From contig NZ_CP155793.1 of NCBI RefSeq assembly GCF_039729145.1, positions 372,001 to 436,000 on the forward strand: a stretch of DNA of 64,000 bases, read 5' to 3'. The notes below the pieces were generated by a model. The model made no database searches. It was not told the DNA's origin and saw only the letters and a program-made list of their open reading frames with translations. The DNA comes from Microbacterium sp. SY138. Its GTDB lineage: Bacteria; Actinomycetota; Actinomycetes; Actinomycetales; Microbacteriaceae. Below are positions 44,432 through 55,879 of this stretch, in pieces. The position numbers were made by a program, and so were the translations under genes. Within the stretch, counting starts at the first letter, position 1; each line of letters opens with the position of its first letter.

Positions 44432-44435
<4 letters not shown>
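43353..44435 (+). CDS. FecCD-family siderophore permease, second subunit
   Basis: A 360-residue permease that pairs with the preceding one. LRLPRAVLAVLTGIAFGMAGVCFQTMLRNPLASPDIIGISNGAG is the family core; ATGPIAFVAFMAGPIAARITGPGAN replaces the usual IGFVGLIVPH, a pattern seen in the second permease of heterodimeric systems. It overlaps both neighbours by 4 bp. Confidence 0.93.
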
Positions 44436-45221
<786 letters not shown>

Positions 45222-45232
<11 letters not shown>

Positions 45233-46184
45233 GACGACCACGACCGACCGTCCGACCTACATCCTCACCCGCGCCGAGGTACGGGGGGTCGCGCGCGTCT
45301 CGCCCTCGTTCGTGCGGGTGACGTTCGGCGGCGACGAGCTGAGCGAGTTCGGCACGCCGGGTGAGGTGTTCGACAGCCGCATCAAGCTGGTGTTCCCGCC
45401 CGCGTCCGGAGTCCTGCCTGAGCTCGACAGGGCATCCGACAACTGGTGGCAGGCGTTCCTCGCGGTGCCCGAGGTGGAGCGCGGGTCCATGCGCACCTAC
45501 TCCGTGCGCGAGCTGCGGCTCGATGACGAGACCGGCACCGAGGTGGACGTCGACTTTGTGCTGCACCTCGAACCCGGACTGACCGGACCCGCGTCGCTGT
45601 GGGCGAGCCAGGCCGCGGTCGGGCAGGAGCTCTACCTGGTCGGCCCCCGCCGCGGGGTGGATGTCGACGCGCACGGAGGGGCCGAGTTCGCGCCGGGGAC
45701 CGCGGCATCGGTCGTGCTCGCCGGCGACGAGACCGCCGCTCCGGCGATCGCCCGCATCCTCGAGGACGCACCGCAGGATCTGCGCGGCGTCGCCTTCATC
45801 GAAGTGCCCTCGCCCGCCGACGTCCTCCGCATCGACGCACCCTCGGGGGTCGAGGTGCACTGGCTGCCGCGTGACATCGGTGAGCCGCACGGCTTGCGGC
45901 TCATCCCCGCCGTGCTCGCCCACCTCGGCGACGCCGATGCCACGGACGAGATCCGGGTGAAGGACATCGATGGTGAGGACCTGCTGTGGGAGACGCCGGA
46001 CTACTCCGGTCTCGGCGAGGACATCGCCACGGGGGATGCTGCGGCCGAACGCTACTTCTGGATCGCGGGGGAGAGCGGCGTGGTCACCACGCTGCGTCGC
46101 CACCTGGTCAAGGACCTCGGCATCGATCGCGGGCAGGTGGCCTTCATGGGCTACTGGCGCCGCGGCGTCGCCATGCGAGGCTGA
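45222..46184 (+). CDS. Siderophore-interacting protein (ViuB-type flavin reductase)
   Basis: A 320-residue cytosolic reductase that releases iron from imported ferric siderophores using NAD(P)H and FAD. The FAD-binding half includes MRTYSVRELR (the RxYS motif), and the second half contains VVLAGDETAAPAIARIL and YFWIAGESGVVTTLRRHLV, both family hallmarks. It overlaps the first ATPase gene by 11 bp and is separated from the second by 1 bp, sitting between the two transporters so that one reductase can serve both. Confidence 0.92.
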
Positions 46185-46185
46185 G

Positions 46186-47019
46186 ATGACGACCAGATCC
46201 CCCTCCCTGCACGGCCGATCCCTCGTGCTCGGATACGGCCGTGCCCGGGTGGTGCACGACGTGTCGCTACAGCTCGCTCCCGGCCGGGTCACCGCGCTCA
46301 TCGGCCCGAACGGCAGCGGCAAATCGACCGTCCTGCGCGCCCTCGCGCGTCTGCACCGCATCGAGGCGGGGAGCGTGCGCATCGGCGGAGACGAGACCCG
46401 CGACGCCGCCGCCCTTTCTGCGAAGGAGTTCGCGAAGGCCGTCGCGATGCTCTCGCAGTCGCGGCCGCATCCGTCCGGCATCGAGGTCTCCGACGTGGTG
46501 GCGTACGGTCGCCACCCCCACCGGGGCCGATTCTCCGGCGTCAGCGATGCGGACCGTGCCGCTGTCGCCCGTGCGCTCGCCCTGACCGGACTCGGCGCCA
46601 TGGCCTCCCGTCCCGTCGACCAGCTCTCGGGAGGCGAACTCCAACGCGTGTGGCTGGCGACCGCGCTGGCGCAGGAGACCGGCGTGCTTCTGCTCGACGA
46701 ACCGACCAACCATCTCGACCTGCGCTACCAGGTGGAGACTCTCGATCTGATCCGCGAGCTCGCCGACGACCACGGCACCGCCCTCGGCGTCGTGCTGCAC
46801 GACCTCGACCACGCGGCATCGGTGGCGGACGACGTGGTGCTGCTGCACTCCGGTCGAGTGCACGCGGTCGGCACTCCCGCCGAGGTGCTCACCGGCGCGA
46901 ATCTCTCGCACGTCTACGGCCTGCGCATCGACACCGAGATCGATGAGGAGACCGGCCTCGTCCGGGTGCTCCCGCGCGGTCGACACCACGGACGCCATCG
47001 CGCCGCTGCGACATCCTGA
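46186..47019 (+). CDS. Second FecE-type siderophore ABC ATPase
   Basis: A 277-residue ATPase with Walker A GPNGSGKST, signature LSGGELQRVWLATAL, Walker B LLLDEPTNHLD and VLHDLDHAASVAD. The ATG is 1 bp after the reductase stop. It likely powers the fused permease encoded two genes downstream. It ends in a basic, His-rich tail. Confidence 0.93.
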   Translation: MTTRSPSLHGRSLVLGYGRARVVHDVSLQLAPGRVTALIGPNGSGKSTVLRALARLHRIEAGSVRIGGDETRDAAALSAKEFAKAVAMLSQSRPHPSGIEVSDVVAYGRHPHRGRFSGVSDADRAAVARALALTGLGAMASRPVDQLSGGELQRVWLATALAQETGVLLLDEPTNHLDLRYQVETLDLIRELADDHGTALGVVLHDLDHAASVADDVVLLHSGRVHAVGTPAEVLTGANLSHVYGLRIDTEIDEETGLVRVLPRGRHHGRHRAAATS

Positions 47020-47046
47020 CCCCCACCCTCCCGGAGGAAGAACACG

Positions 47047-48072
47047 ATGAAGAAGAAATCCCTCGCCCTGGTCGCCCTCGGCGGCGCGCTCGTGATGGCC
47101 CTGGCCGGCTGCGGCACCACTCAGGCCCCCACCGCCTCCGACGCGTCGGCGTCGACGAGCGCGGGGTGCGACGACGACACCACCGCGACCTCGACGGGCG
47201 CCGTCTCGGTCACCGACGACCTCGGTCGCACGGTCGAGCTCGACAAGCCGGCCGAGCGGATCGCGGTGCTGGAGTGGCAGCAGATCGAGGATGCGCTGTC
47301 GCTGTGCGTCACGCCGGTCGCGGTCGCCGACGCCGAGGGCTACAGCACGTGGGTCACCGCGGAGGAGCTCCCGGAGGGCGTGACCGATGTGGGCACCCGC
47401 CAGGAGCCGAACCTGGAGACGCTGTTCGGCACCGAGCCCGACCTCGTGATCGTCGAGGTCAGTGCGGCGGACGACCCCATCGTCTCCCAGCTCGAGGCCT
47501 ACGACGTGCCCGTGCTCGCGACCGTCGGCGCGGATGCCGCCGACCCCATCGCGAAGATGCTCGGCACGCTCGACCTCATCGCCCAGGTGACAGGGCGGGA
47601 GGAGCGCGCCGAGGTCGTCGCCGACGAGTTCCAGGAGCACCTCGACGCTGCCTCTGCCGAGCTCGCCGATCTTGACCTGCCCACGAAGGAGTTCGTGTTC
47701 TTCGACGGCTGGGTCGACGGCGGCAATGTCGCGCTGCGTCCGTTCGGTCAGGGGTCGCTGGTCGGTGAGATCGGCGAGAAGCTCGGACTCACGAACGCGT
47801 GGACCGGCGAGGTCGACCCCGCTTACGGCCTCGGGCAGACCGATGTGGAGGGCATGACCACGGTCGGCGACGCCAGTCTGTTCTACACCGGCACCGAAGA
47901 TCCCGAGTCGGAGAGCTTCATCGACGCGCTGCAGGACAACCCGGCGTGGACCTCGCTTCCCGCTGTGGCCGAGGGGCGCCTGACCGCCTTCCCCGCCGGG
48001 ATCTGGACGTTCGGCGGCCCGCGCTCCACCCAGCAGATCATCGACGGCTACCTCGAGGTGCTCTCGAAGTGA
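47047..48072 (+). CDS. Second siderophore-binding lipoprotein
   Basis: A 341-residue lipoprotein: MKKKSLALVALGGALVMALAGC gives the lipobox LAGC, Cys22. The FepB-like domain starts VTDDLGRTVELDKPAERIAVLEWQQIEDAL. It differs clearly from the first lipoprotein of the operon, so the two importers probably recognise different chelates. GGAGGAAGAACACG precedes the ATG. Its stop overlaps the GTG of the permease gene. Confidence 0.92.
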   Translation: MKKKSLALVALGGALVMALAGCGTTQAPTASDASASTSAGCDDDTTATSTGAVSVTDDLGRTVELDKPAERIAVLEWQQIEDALSLCVTPVAVADAEGYSTWVTAEELPEGVTDVGTRQEPNLETLFGTEPDLVIVEVSAADDPIVSQLEAYDVPVLATVGADAADPIAKMLGTLDLIAQVTGREERAEVVADEFQEHLDAASAELADLDLPTKEFVFFDGWVDGGNVALRPFGQGSLVGEIGEKLGLTNAWTGEVDPAYGLGQTDVEGMTTVGDASLFYTGTEDPESESFIDALQDNPAWTSLPAVAEGRLTAFPAGIWTFGGPRSTQQIIDGYLEVLSK

Positions 48073-50156
48073 CGGGTGCCCTTCGCCTCGACGAGACGGC
48101 CGCGACGGAGTCGGCGCGTCCGGCTCCTGCGGTCGCACCCGACGAGGCGGAGGGACGCCGGGCCGGGGCTCTCCTCACGGGCATAGGCGTCCTCGTGGCC
48201 CTGGCCGTGGTGCTCGTCGCCGTCGCGTGCTGGCATCTCACGCAGGGCACCAGCGGTGCGGTGTTCGCGGAGACCGAGGTGCTGTGGGGGTCGCGGGTGC
48301 CGCGTCTCGCCGCCGGCGTCGCCGTGGGTGTGGCGCTCGGCGTGGCCGGCATCCTCCTCCAGTCGCTCGCCCGTAACGCTCTGGCCTCGCCGGACACGCT
48401 GGGGGTGACGGCCGGCGCCTACCTGGCTGTCACGGCACTCGCTGCGTTCGGCATCGCCGTGCCAGTGTGGGCTTCGGGCGCTGTCGCATTCGCCGGGGGC
48501 ATCGTCGCGGCGGGGATCGTGCTCGGTCTCGCCGGCGGTGCGGGTTCGTCCACCACGCGGCTGATCCTGGCGGGCACGGCCCTCGCGCTCGCGTTCCAGG
48601 CCGGCACCTCGACGCTGCTCATCCTATTCGACGAAGAGACCAAGGGGCTGCTCGCGTGGGGGAGCGGAAGCCTGTCCCAGCTGGGCCTGACCGCATTCCT
48701 GCAAGCCGCCCCGGTCGTGGTCGTGGTGACGGCGGCTGCTCTGGTGCTCGCGCGTCGGTTCGACATCCTGGCGCTCGGCGACGACACGGCATCCTCCCTG
48801 GGCGTGCCGATCCGATCGACGCGGGCCGTCGGCATCCTGCTCGCCGTCACGCTCACCGCGGTATCGGTGACGCTGGCGGGGCCGATGGGCTTCGTCGGGC
48901 TGTGCGCGCCCGTGCTCGCCCGCCTGCTGACGCGGGTGGTGCCGAGCCTGAACCGCCATCTGCTCCTGATCCCGGCCGCCGGGTTGCTCGGCGCGATCGT
49001 CGTGATCCTCTCGGATGCTCTGCTGCGGGCGATCATCGGGGCCGAGGCGGCGATCCTCATCCCGACCGGAGTTGCGACGACGCTGCTGGGGGCGATCGTG
49101 CTCGTGCTCATGGCTCGACGCCTGCGCGACGCCGGCCCGACGCGGGAGCCTCCGCGGGTGCGCTTCGGCGTGCGCAGCGGGGCGCGGTTCCGCATCACCC
49201 TGGCGGTCGTGGTGCTCGGGGTGACCGGCGTGCTGCTCCTCGGCCTGCTCGCCGGGCACACGTGGCTGTTGACCGGAGATATCGCGCTGTGGCTGCAGGG
49301 CGAGGCGCCGGCGGCGATCGCCTTCGCGCTGGACGAGCGGGCGCCGCGCATCGTGGCCGCGGTCGTCGCCGGTGGAGCGCTCGCGCTCTCCGGCGCCATC
49401 ATCCAGGGGGTGAGTCGGAACCCCCTCGCCGACCCGAGCATCCTCGGTGTCACGGGCGGGGGCGGACTCGGCGCGGTGCTCGTGATCACGAGCGCCGTCT
49501 CGTCCACCGCGGGCATGATCGCGGGTGCCATCGCCGGAGCGCTGCTGGCCTTCGTCCTCGTCTACCTGCTGTCGTGGCGCGGTGGTCTGAACGCCGACAG
49601 GTTCCTGCTGATCGGCATTGGCGTCTCGTACTTCACCGTCTCGCTCACGACCTTCTTCCTCCTGAGGTCGAGCCCCTGGGACACTCCGAAGATCTACACC
49701 TGGCTCTCGGGCACCACCTACGGCCGTGTCTGGGAGCAGATGCTGCCCCTGGCGATCGTGCTGGCCATCGCCCTGCCGCTCGTGGTGATGAGCCGCCGCG
49801 AGCTCGATGTGCTGTCGCTCGACGAGGACACCCCGCGGCTCGTCGGCATCCGTCTCGAGCCGGTGCGGCTCACGTTGCTGGTCGTGGCGGCCGTGCTCGC
49901 GGCTCTGAGCGTGACGGCGATCGGCGTGATCGGCTTCGTCGGTCTCGTCGCTCCGCACGCGGCGCGGGCGCTCGTCGGCGCGAGGCACTCGAGGATGATT
50001 CCGGTCGCGGTGCTGCTGGGCGGTCTCCTGGTGGGGGTGGCCGACACGATCGGTCGTACCGTCATCGCCCCCGCGCAACTGCCGGCCGGACTCGTGGTCG
50101 CGCTGATCGGTGCCCCGTACTTCGTCTGGCTGCTCTGGCGCTCGCGCGACGCGTAG
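48069..50156 (+). CDS. Fused double FecCD permease (FhuB-like)
   Basis: A 695-residue membrane protein containing two full FecCD domains in one chain. Domain 1 (about 30-350) has VPRLAAGVAVGVALGVAGILLQSLARNALASPDTLGVTAGA; domain 2 (about 370-690) has APRIVAAVVAGGALALSGAIIQGVSRNPLADPSILGVTGGG and GVIGFVGLVAPHAARALVG. FhuB of enteric bacteria has the same layout, so one chain builds the whole channel. It is the last gene of the operon, and a long hairpin follows. Confidence 0.94.
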   Translation: MTGALRLDETAATESARPAPAVAPDEAEGRRAGALLTGIGVLVALAVVLVAVACWHLTQGTSGAVFAETEVLWGSRVPRLAAGVAVGVALGVAGILLQSLARNALASPDTLGVTAGAYLAVTALAAFGIAVPVWASGAVAFAGGIVAAGIVLGLAGGAGSSTTRLILAGTALALAFQAGTSTLLILFDEETKGLLAWGSGSLSQLGLTAFLQAAPVVVVVTAAALVLARRFDILALGDDTASSLGVPIRSTRAVGILLAVTLTAVSVTLAGPMGFVGLCAPVLARLLTRVVPSLNRHLLLIPAAGLLGAIVVILSDALLRAIIGAEAAILIPTGVATTLLGAIVLVLMARRLRDAGPTREPPRVRFGVRSGARFRITLAVVVLGVTGVLLLGLLAGHTWLLTGDIALWLQGEAPAAIAFALDERAPRIVAAVVAGGALALSGAIIQGVSRNPLADPSILGVTGGGGLGAVLVITSAVSSTAGMIAGAIAGALLAFVLVYLLSWRGGLNADRFLLIGIGVSYFTVSLTTFFLLRSSPWDTPKIYTWLSGTTYGRVWEQMLPLAIVLAIALPLVVMSRRELDVLSLDEDTPRLVGIRLEPVRLTLLVVAAVLAALSVTAIGVIGFVGLVAPHAARALVGARHSRMIPVAVLLGGLLVGVADTIGRTVIAPAQLPAGLVVALIGAPYFVWLLWRSRDA

Positions 50157-50164
50157 CTCCCGCC

Positions 50165-50221
50165 TCGAATCGCGCAGATGGTCCCCTTCCGTCGAGGAAG
50201 GGGACCATCTGCGCGATTCGA
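50165..50221. terminator. 26-bp perfect palindrome, bidirectional terminator
   Basis: A 26-bp exact stem (50165-50190 with 50196-50221) around a 5-nt loop, GTCGA. The arm begins TCGAATCGCGCAGATGG and ends GGTCCCCTTCC. It lies between the convergent permease and hydrolase genes. Its outer motif CGAATCGCG also appears three times near 41060-41120 in another gap. Confidence 0.85.
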
Positions 50222-50228
50222 ACGGGGA

Positions 50229-51149
<921 letters not shown>

Positions 51150-51167
51150 TCAAGTAGACTTCTGGAC

Positions 51168-51734
51168 ATGACCGAAGACGAGGCTCGCGAGCGCATCCTC
51201 TCCACCGCCGAGGAGCTCTACTACCGCAAGGGGTACGCGGCCGTCGGCATGGACGAGCTGCGTCAGGAGGCCGGGGTCTCGCTGCGCCGCCTCTACTCGC
51301 TGTTCCCGTCGAAGACCGACATCGTCGTGGCCGTGCTCGCACGCAAGCACGCCGAGTGGGAGTCGGGCCTGTCGGGTGCCGTGGCGGATGCGGGCGGCGA
51401 CCCGCGCGCACGTCTCCTCGCCGTCTACGGCTATCTCGAGAACTGGTTCTGCGCCGACGACTTCCGCGGCTGCGCATTCATCAACGCGTTCGGCGAGCTC
51501 GGGGGCACGAATCCCGAGGTCGCCGAGATCGTACGCGCGCACAAGGCCTCGTTCCAGGAGTACATGGCGGGTCTCGTCGCCCAGACGGGCGCGCCCCCCG
51601 CGCTCGCCGCGCAGCTGTCCATCCTCGCCGAGGGGGCGCAGAGCACGGCCGCGATCTCGGCCGACCCGGCAGTGGCCGCGCAGGCCAGGGGAGCCGCCGA
51701 AGTCCTGATCGATGCGGCCTTCACGCGCGCCTGA
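51168..51734 (+). CDS. TetR-family transcriptional regulator
   Basis: A 188-residue regulator with a typical N-terminal DNA-binding domain (RERILSTAEELYYRKGYAAVGMDELRQEAGVSLRRLYSLFPSK) and a C-terminal ligand domain. The block ENWFCADDFRGCAFINAFGELGG contains two Cys eight residues apart, as in some thiol- or oxidant-responsive TetR proteins. ATG 51168 is preferred to the in-frame GTG at 51147, which immediately follows the operator. It likely represses itself and the divergent hydrolase. Confidence 0.9.
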   Translation: MTEDEARERILSTAEELYYRKGYAAVGMDELRQEAGVSLRRLYSLFPSKTDIVVAVLARKHAEWESGLSGAVADAGGDPRARLLAVYGYLENWFCADDFRGCAFINAFGELGGTNPEVAEIVRAHKASFQEYMAGLVAQTGAPPALAAQLSILAEGAQSTAAISADPAVAAQARGAAEVLIDAAFTRA

Positions 51735-51858
51735 TCCTTCTGCGCGAGCTTCCGCGTGAGGCGGGCATGATGGGGGTTTTGACTAACCTGGTTAGCGAAA
51801 TGCCGTTCCGGTGTCAAGGGCGATGCGTCGCGCGCGGGCGTCTCGTAGCCTGCGGAGC

Positions 51859-52671
51859 ATGGAATCACGCACAGAGGGCATCGGTCGTCAGTCGCTGATC
51901 ATCGCGGCGGCGACGTTCATGGTGATCGCGGCCGCTGTCGGCGCGGGGGCATTCGGCGGTGCGTCCGTCGATGACCTGCAGGACGGGGCCCTCTCCGCCC
52001 AGGGCTCGTACCTCGCGCCCGCGGGGCCCGCATTCTCGATCTGGTCGCTGATCTACCTCGGCCTGTTCGCTTACACGGTGTGGCAGGCGTTTCCCGCCCA
52101 GCGGCAGGACCCGCGTCAGCAGGCCGTGGGCGGATGGATCGCCGCGTCGATGGTGCTGAACGGGCTGTGGCTGGTGACCGCACGATTCCTGACGCTCTGG
52201 CTCACTGTCGTCGTGATCGCGGCGCTGCTGGCCGTGCTCGCTCGAGTGATCGTGCTGCTCGGTCGCTTCCCCGCCCGCAGCCTCGCCGATCGCATCCTCA
52301 CCGACGGCGCGAACGGCCTGCACTTCGGCTGGGTCACGATCGCCACCGTCGCCAACACCGCCGCCTGGCTCACGCAGATCGCACCGCAGAGCTGGGCGCA
52401 GGCCGCCGATGCCTGGGCGATCGGCGTGCTGGTCGTCGTCCTCGTGATCGGAGCCGCCGCCGCCTGGATCACCGGACGCATCGCCCCCGCCCTCGCGACG
52501 GCCTGGGGTCTGGCATGGCTCGCCGTCGGACGGCTCACCGGAGAACCGCAGAGCACGCCGACCGCCATCGCCGCGATCACCGTGGCGGTGCTGCTCGTCA
52601 TCACCGGGGTCGTGGCGGTCCTGCGCCGGTCGCGCGCCGTGGGCGCCGACGCTCAGAGCACCAGGCGGTAG
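51859..52671 (+). CDS. TspO/MBR-like tryptophan-rich membrane protein
   Basis: A 270-residue membrane protein with about seven helices. The segment APAGPAFSIWSLIYLGLFAYTVWQAFP and the later NGLWLVTARFLTLWL plus GLHFGWVTIATVANTAAWLTQ resemble TspO-like proteins with an N-terminal extension and extra helices (standard TspO is about 160 residues). Possible roles are tetrapyrrole binding or transport. The 3' end overlaps the convergent kdpE by 19 bp. Confidence 0.72.
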   Translation: MESRTEGIGRQSLIIAAATFMVIAAAVGAGAFGGASVDDLQDGALSAQGSYLAPAGPAFSIWSLIYLGLFAYTVWQAFPAQRQDPRQQAVGGWIAASMVLNGLWLVTARFLTLWLTVVVIAALLAVLARVIVLLGRFPARSLADRILTDGANGLHFGWVTIATVANTAAWLTQIAPQSWAQAADAWAIGVLVVVLVIGAAAAWITGRIAPALATAWGLAWLAVGRLTGEPQSTPTAIAAITVAVLLVITGVVAVLRRSRAVGADAQSTRR

Positions 52672-53324
52672 CCCATCCCCGATTCGGTGAGCAGGTGCAC
52701 GGGAGCGCCGGGTTCCTGCTCGAGCTTCTTTCGCAGCTGCGACATGTACAGGCGCAGGTAGCCGGAGTCGGAGACCTGCTCGCTGCCCCAGATCTCCTTC
52801 AGCAGGTCCTGGCGCGTGACCAGGGCGCCCGGATGCCGGGAGAGGTGCTCCAGCATCCGCCACTCGGTCGGGGTCAGGTGCACGCGCGCTCCGCCCCGTG
52901 TCACCGTCTTCGTCGAGAGGTCGACCACCACATCGCCGAAGGCCACGGTCGACTCGCCGCTGGCCGGGATGGAGCGACGCGAGAGCGCACGCAGTCGTGC
53001 CAGCAGCTCGTCGACCTGGAAGGGCTTGGTCACGAAGTCGTCGGCGCCGGCGTCGAGCGCTTCGACCTTGTCGGCCGAACCCGTGCGACCGGACACCACG
53101 ATGATCGGCACGTTGGTCCATCCGCGCAGCGCCTGGATCACCTCGATGCCGTCGAGTCGGGGCATCCCCAGGTCGAGCATGATGAGGTCGGGGTGGGTCT
53201 GGGCGGCCGCAGCGATGGCGGCGGCCCCGTCGGGAGCCACGACCACCTCGTATCCGTGCGCGGCGAGGGTGATCCTCAGCGCGCGGACCATCTGCGGATC
53301 GTCGTCGGCGATGAGCAGCTTCAC
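52653..53324 (-). CDS. kdpE: KdpE response regulator
   Basis: A 223-residue OmpR-type regulator: receiver with DDDP near residue 8, phosphoacceptor Asp in LIMLDLGMPRLDG (about D51), Lys in FVTKPFQ, and winged helix with HLTPTEWRMLEHLSRHPGALVTR. It activates kdp transcription when potassium is limiting or turgor falls. Its start overlaps the kdpD stop by 4 bp, and gene order on the minus strand (F-A-B-C-D-E) is standard. Confidence 0.95.
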   Translation of the reverse strand: MKLLIADDDPQMVRALRITLAAHGYEVVVAPDGAAAIAAAAQTHPDLIMLDLGMPRLDGIEVIQALRGWTNVPIIVVSGRTGSADKVEALDAGADDFVTKPFQVDELLARLRALSRRSIPASGESTVAFGDVVVDLSTKTVTRGGARVHLTPTEWRMLEHLSRHPGALVTRQDLLKEIWGSEQVSDSGYLRLYMSQLRKKLEQEPGAPVHLLTESGMGYRLVL

Positions 53325-55879
53325 TCCGTGCCCTCCGTGTCGGCAAGTCCTGCGGCCAGCGGCAGGGAGATGACCATGGTGAGGCCTCCGCCAGGCGTGT
53401 CCTCGGGTGTCAGGGTACCGCCCATGCCCTCGGTGAACCCGCGCGACAGGGCGAGTCCCAGACCGAGTCCCGTGGTGTTGTCGGTGTCGCCGAAGCGTTG
53501 GAACGGCTGGAAGATGCGGTCCCGTCTCTCGGGCGAGACGCCTTCCCCGCGGTCGATGATGCGGATCTCGGCGCGGCCGCCGAGGGCGCTCGTGGAGACG
53601 ATGACCCGTGCGTCTTCGGGGGAGTGCCGATGGGCGTTGGCGATCACGTTGACCAGCACGCGCAGCAGCAGCACGGGGTCGGCGTGCAGCGGCGGCAGGT
53701 CGGGATCGAGGGCGAGCTCGACGTCGGACGGCCCGAGCCCCAGCTCATCGACGGCGGCGAGCACGCAGCCTGCCGCATCCATCCGCGACGACGATACGGC
53801 GAGCACGCCGGCCTGCACGCGGCTCACGTCGAGCAGGTCGGTGACCAGCGTCGACAGCGTCGCGAGACTCTCGTCGGCGGTGGCGAGCAGTTCTTCGCGA
53901 TCGGAGGCCGACAGTCCGTGCGCACCGCGCAGACCGCCGATGGCGGCGACCGCCGAGGCGAGGGGGCGGCGCAGGTCGTGGCTGACGGCCGACAGCAGGG
54001 CGCTGCGCACCTGGTCGGTCTCGGCGAGTGCTTCCGCCTCGCTCGCGGTGGCACGCAGATCGGTGTGCTCGATCGCGGCGGAGAGCTGGGCGACGATCGC
54101 ATCCAGCAGGCGGCGTTCGGGTCCGGCGAGCGGCTCGCCGTTCAGCTCCAGCACCGCACGGGGCCCGCCCCCGGGGACGACGCCGACGGGGATGGTCGTG
54201 GCACGTCCGTCGGCCACGGGTTCGCCGTCGCTCGCGAGCACCTCGCCGTCGGGAGCGATCAGGCGCACGCCGCTCAGCCCGAACGCCTCTCGGGTGCGGC
54301 TGACCAGAGCCAGCACGGCGTTGTCGCCGCGGAGCACGTTGCCGGCGACTGCGGCGAGCAGCTCGGCCTCGGCGGCGGCGCGCTGCGCGGTGCGGGCCCG
54401 TCGCGCGGCCTGGTCCACGATGATGCTGACCAGGATCGCGATGAGCACGTAGAGGGCGAGCGCGAGCACGTGCAGCGGATGCGCGATCGTGATCGTGAAC
54501 AGCGGAGCGACGAAGAGGAAGTCGAGCGTGACGCCCGAGAGCACCGCCGCGAACACCGCAGGGCGGATGCCGCCGATGAGGGCGACCACGACCACGAGCA
54601 GCTGGTACGCGAGCACCTCGGCGGTGATCGACTCGGGGCTGCGGAACGTGAACATGATCCACGACAGGATCGGTCCGAAGACGAGCGCGACGCCGAAACC
54701 GAGCAGCTGTCGACGCCAGCCCAGGGCTCCGCCGGTGATGCGCGGCAGCACCATCCGCCCACCCGCTGCGGCGTGCGTGACGATGTGCACGTCGATGTCG
54801 CCGGAGCGGCGGATGACCTCAGAGCCGATGCCGGGACCGGTCAGCGCAGCGGTGAGGCGACTGCGCCGGCTGACGCCGATCACGAGCTGGGTGGCGTCCG
54901 CGCCCTGCGCGAACTCCACCAGGGTGGCGGGGATGTCGTCGCCCACGACCTGGTGGTAGGTGCCGCCGAGCGACTCCACGAGCGTGCGTTGCGCGGCGAG
55001 GGCTCCCGGTGTCTCGTCGCGCAGGCCGTCCTGCGCGGTGATGTGCACCGCCAGCAGCTCGCCGCCGGCGGAGCGGGCCGCGATCCTGGCGCCGCGGCGC
55101 AGCAGGGTCTCGCCCTCGGGGCCGCCGGTCAGGGCGACGACCACGCGCTCCCTGGCCTGCCAGTTGCCCTCGATGCCCTGTTCCGCCCGGTAGCTGCGCA
55201 GCGCGCTGTCGACCTCGTCGGCGAGCCAGAGCAGGGCCAGCTCGCGCAGTGCGGTGAGGTTGCCGAGGCGGAAGTAGTTCGACAGGGCGGCGTCGATCCG
55301 CTCGGCCGGGTAGACGAGTCCGGCCGAGAGTCGATCACGGAGCGTCTGCGGGGCGAGGTCGACGACCTCGATCTCGTCGGCGGCGCGGACCACGGCGTCC
55401 GGGATCGTCTCCTGCTGCGCGATGCCGGTGATCTTCTCGACCACGGCGTTCAAAGACTCGATGTGCTGCACGTTGACGGTGGTCACCACGTCGATGCCCG
55501 CATCCAGCAGCTCGTCGACGTCCTGCCAGCGCTTGGCGTTGCGCGAGCCGGGGACGTTGGTGTGCGCCAGCTCGTCCACGAGGGCGATCTCGGGTGCCCG
55601 CTCGAGCACGGCGTCGACGTCGAGTTCGGTCAGGGCGATCCCGCGGTGGAGGTCGACCCGGCGGGGCACCTCGGGGATTCCGGCGGTCTGCGCCTGCGTC
55701 GCGGCGCGGTCGTGCGTCTCGACGATCGCGATCACGACGTCATGGCCCTCGTCGAGCATGCGTCGTCCCTCGGCGAGCATCTCGTAGGTCTTGCCGACGC
55801 CGGGGGCGGCTCCGAGGAGTACCCGGAGCCGCCCCCGGCGGGAGTGGCCGTGAGATCGACGAAGTGGCGCTGCGGTCAT
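53321..55879 (-). CDS. kdpD: KdpD sensor kinase
   Basis: An 852-residue sensor kinase. The N-terminal KdpD domain has Walker A GAAPGVGKT and DELAHTNVPGSRNAKRWQDV; a universal-stress-like domain follows (about 220-370), then four close transmembrane helices (about 395-490, the DUF4118 region), a GAF-like segment and the kinase core with SAVSHDLRRPLASA and GLGLGLALSRGF. It senses potassium and ionic strength and phosphorylates KdpE. It overlaps kdpC upstream and kdpE downstream by 4 bp each. Confidence 0.96.
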   Translation of the reverse strand: MTAAPLRRSHGHSRRGRLRVLLGAAPGVGKTYEMLAEGRRMLDEGHDVVIAIVETHDRAATQAQTAGIPEVPRRVDLHRGIALTELDVDAVLERAPEIALVDELAHTNVPGSRNAKRWQDVDELLDAGIDVVTTVNVQHIESLNAVVEKITGIAQQETIPDAVVRAADEIEVVDLAPQTLRDRLSAGLVYPAERIDAALSNYFRLGNLTALRELALLWLADEVDSALRSYRAEQGIEGNWQARERVVVALTGGPEGETLLRRGARIAARSAGGELLAVHITAQDGLRDETPGALAAQRTLVESLGGTYHQVVGDDIPATLVEFAQGADATQLVIGVSRRSRLTAALTGPGIGSEVIRRSGDIDVHIVTHAAAGGRMVLPRITGGALGWRRQLLGFGVALVFGPILSWIMFTFRSPESITAEVLAYQLLVVVVALIGGIRPAVFAAVLSGVTLDFLFVAPLFTITIAHPLHVLALALYVLIAILVSIIVDQAARRARTAQRAAAEAELLAAVAGNVLRGDNAVLALVSRTREAFGLSGVRLIAPDGEVLASDGEPVADGRATTIPVGVVPGGGPRAVLELNGEPLAGPERRLLDAIVAQLSAAIEHTDLRATASEAEALAETDQVRSALLSAVSHDLRRPLASAVAAIGGLRGAHGLSASDREELLATADESLATLSTLVTDLLDVSRVQAGVLAVSSSRMDAAGCVLAAVDELGLGPSDVELALDPDLPPLHADPVLLLRVLVNVIANAHRHSPEDARVIVSTSALGGRAEIRIIDRGEGVSPERRDRIFQPFQRFGDTDNTTGLGLGLALSRGFTEGMGGTLTPEDTPGGGLTMVISLPLAAGLADTEGTE

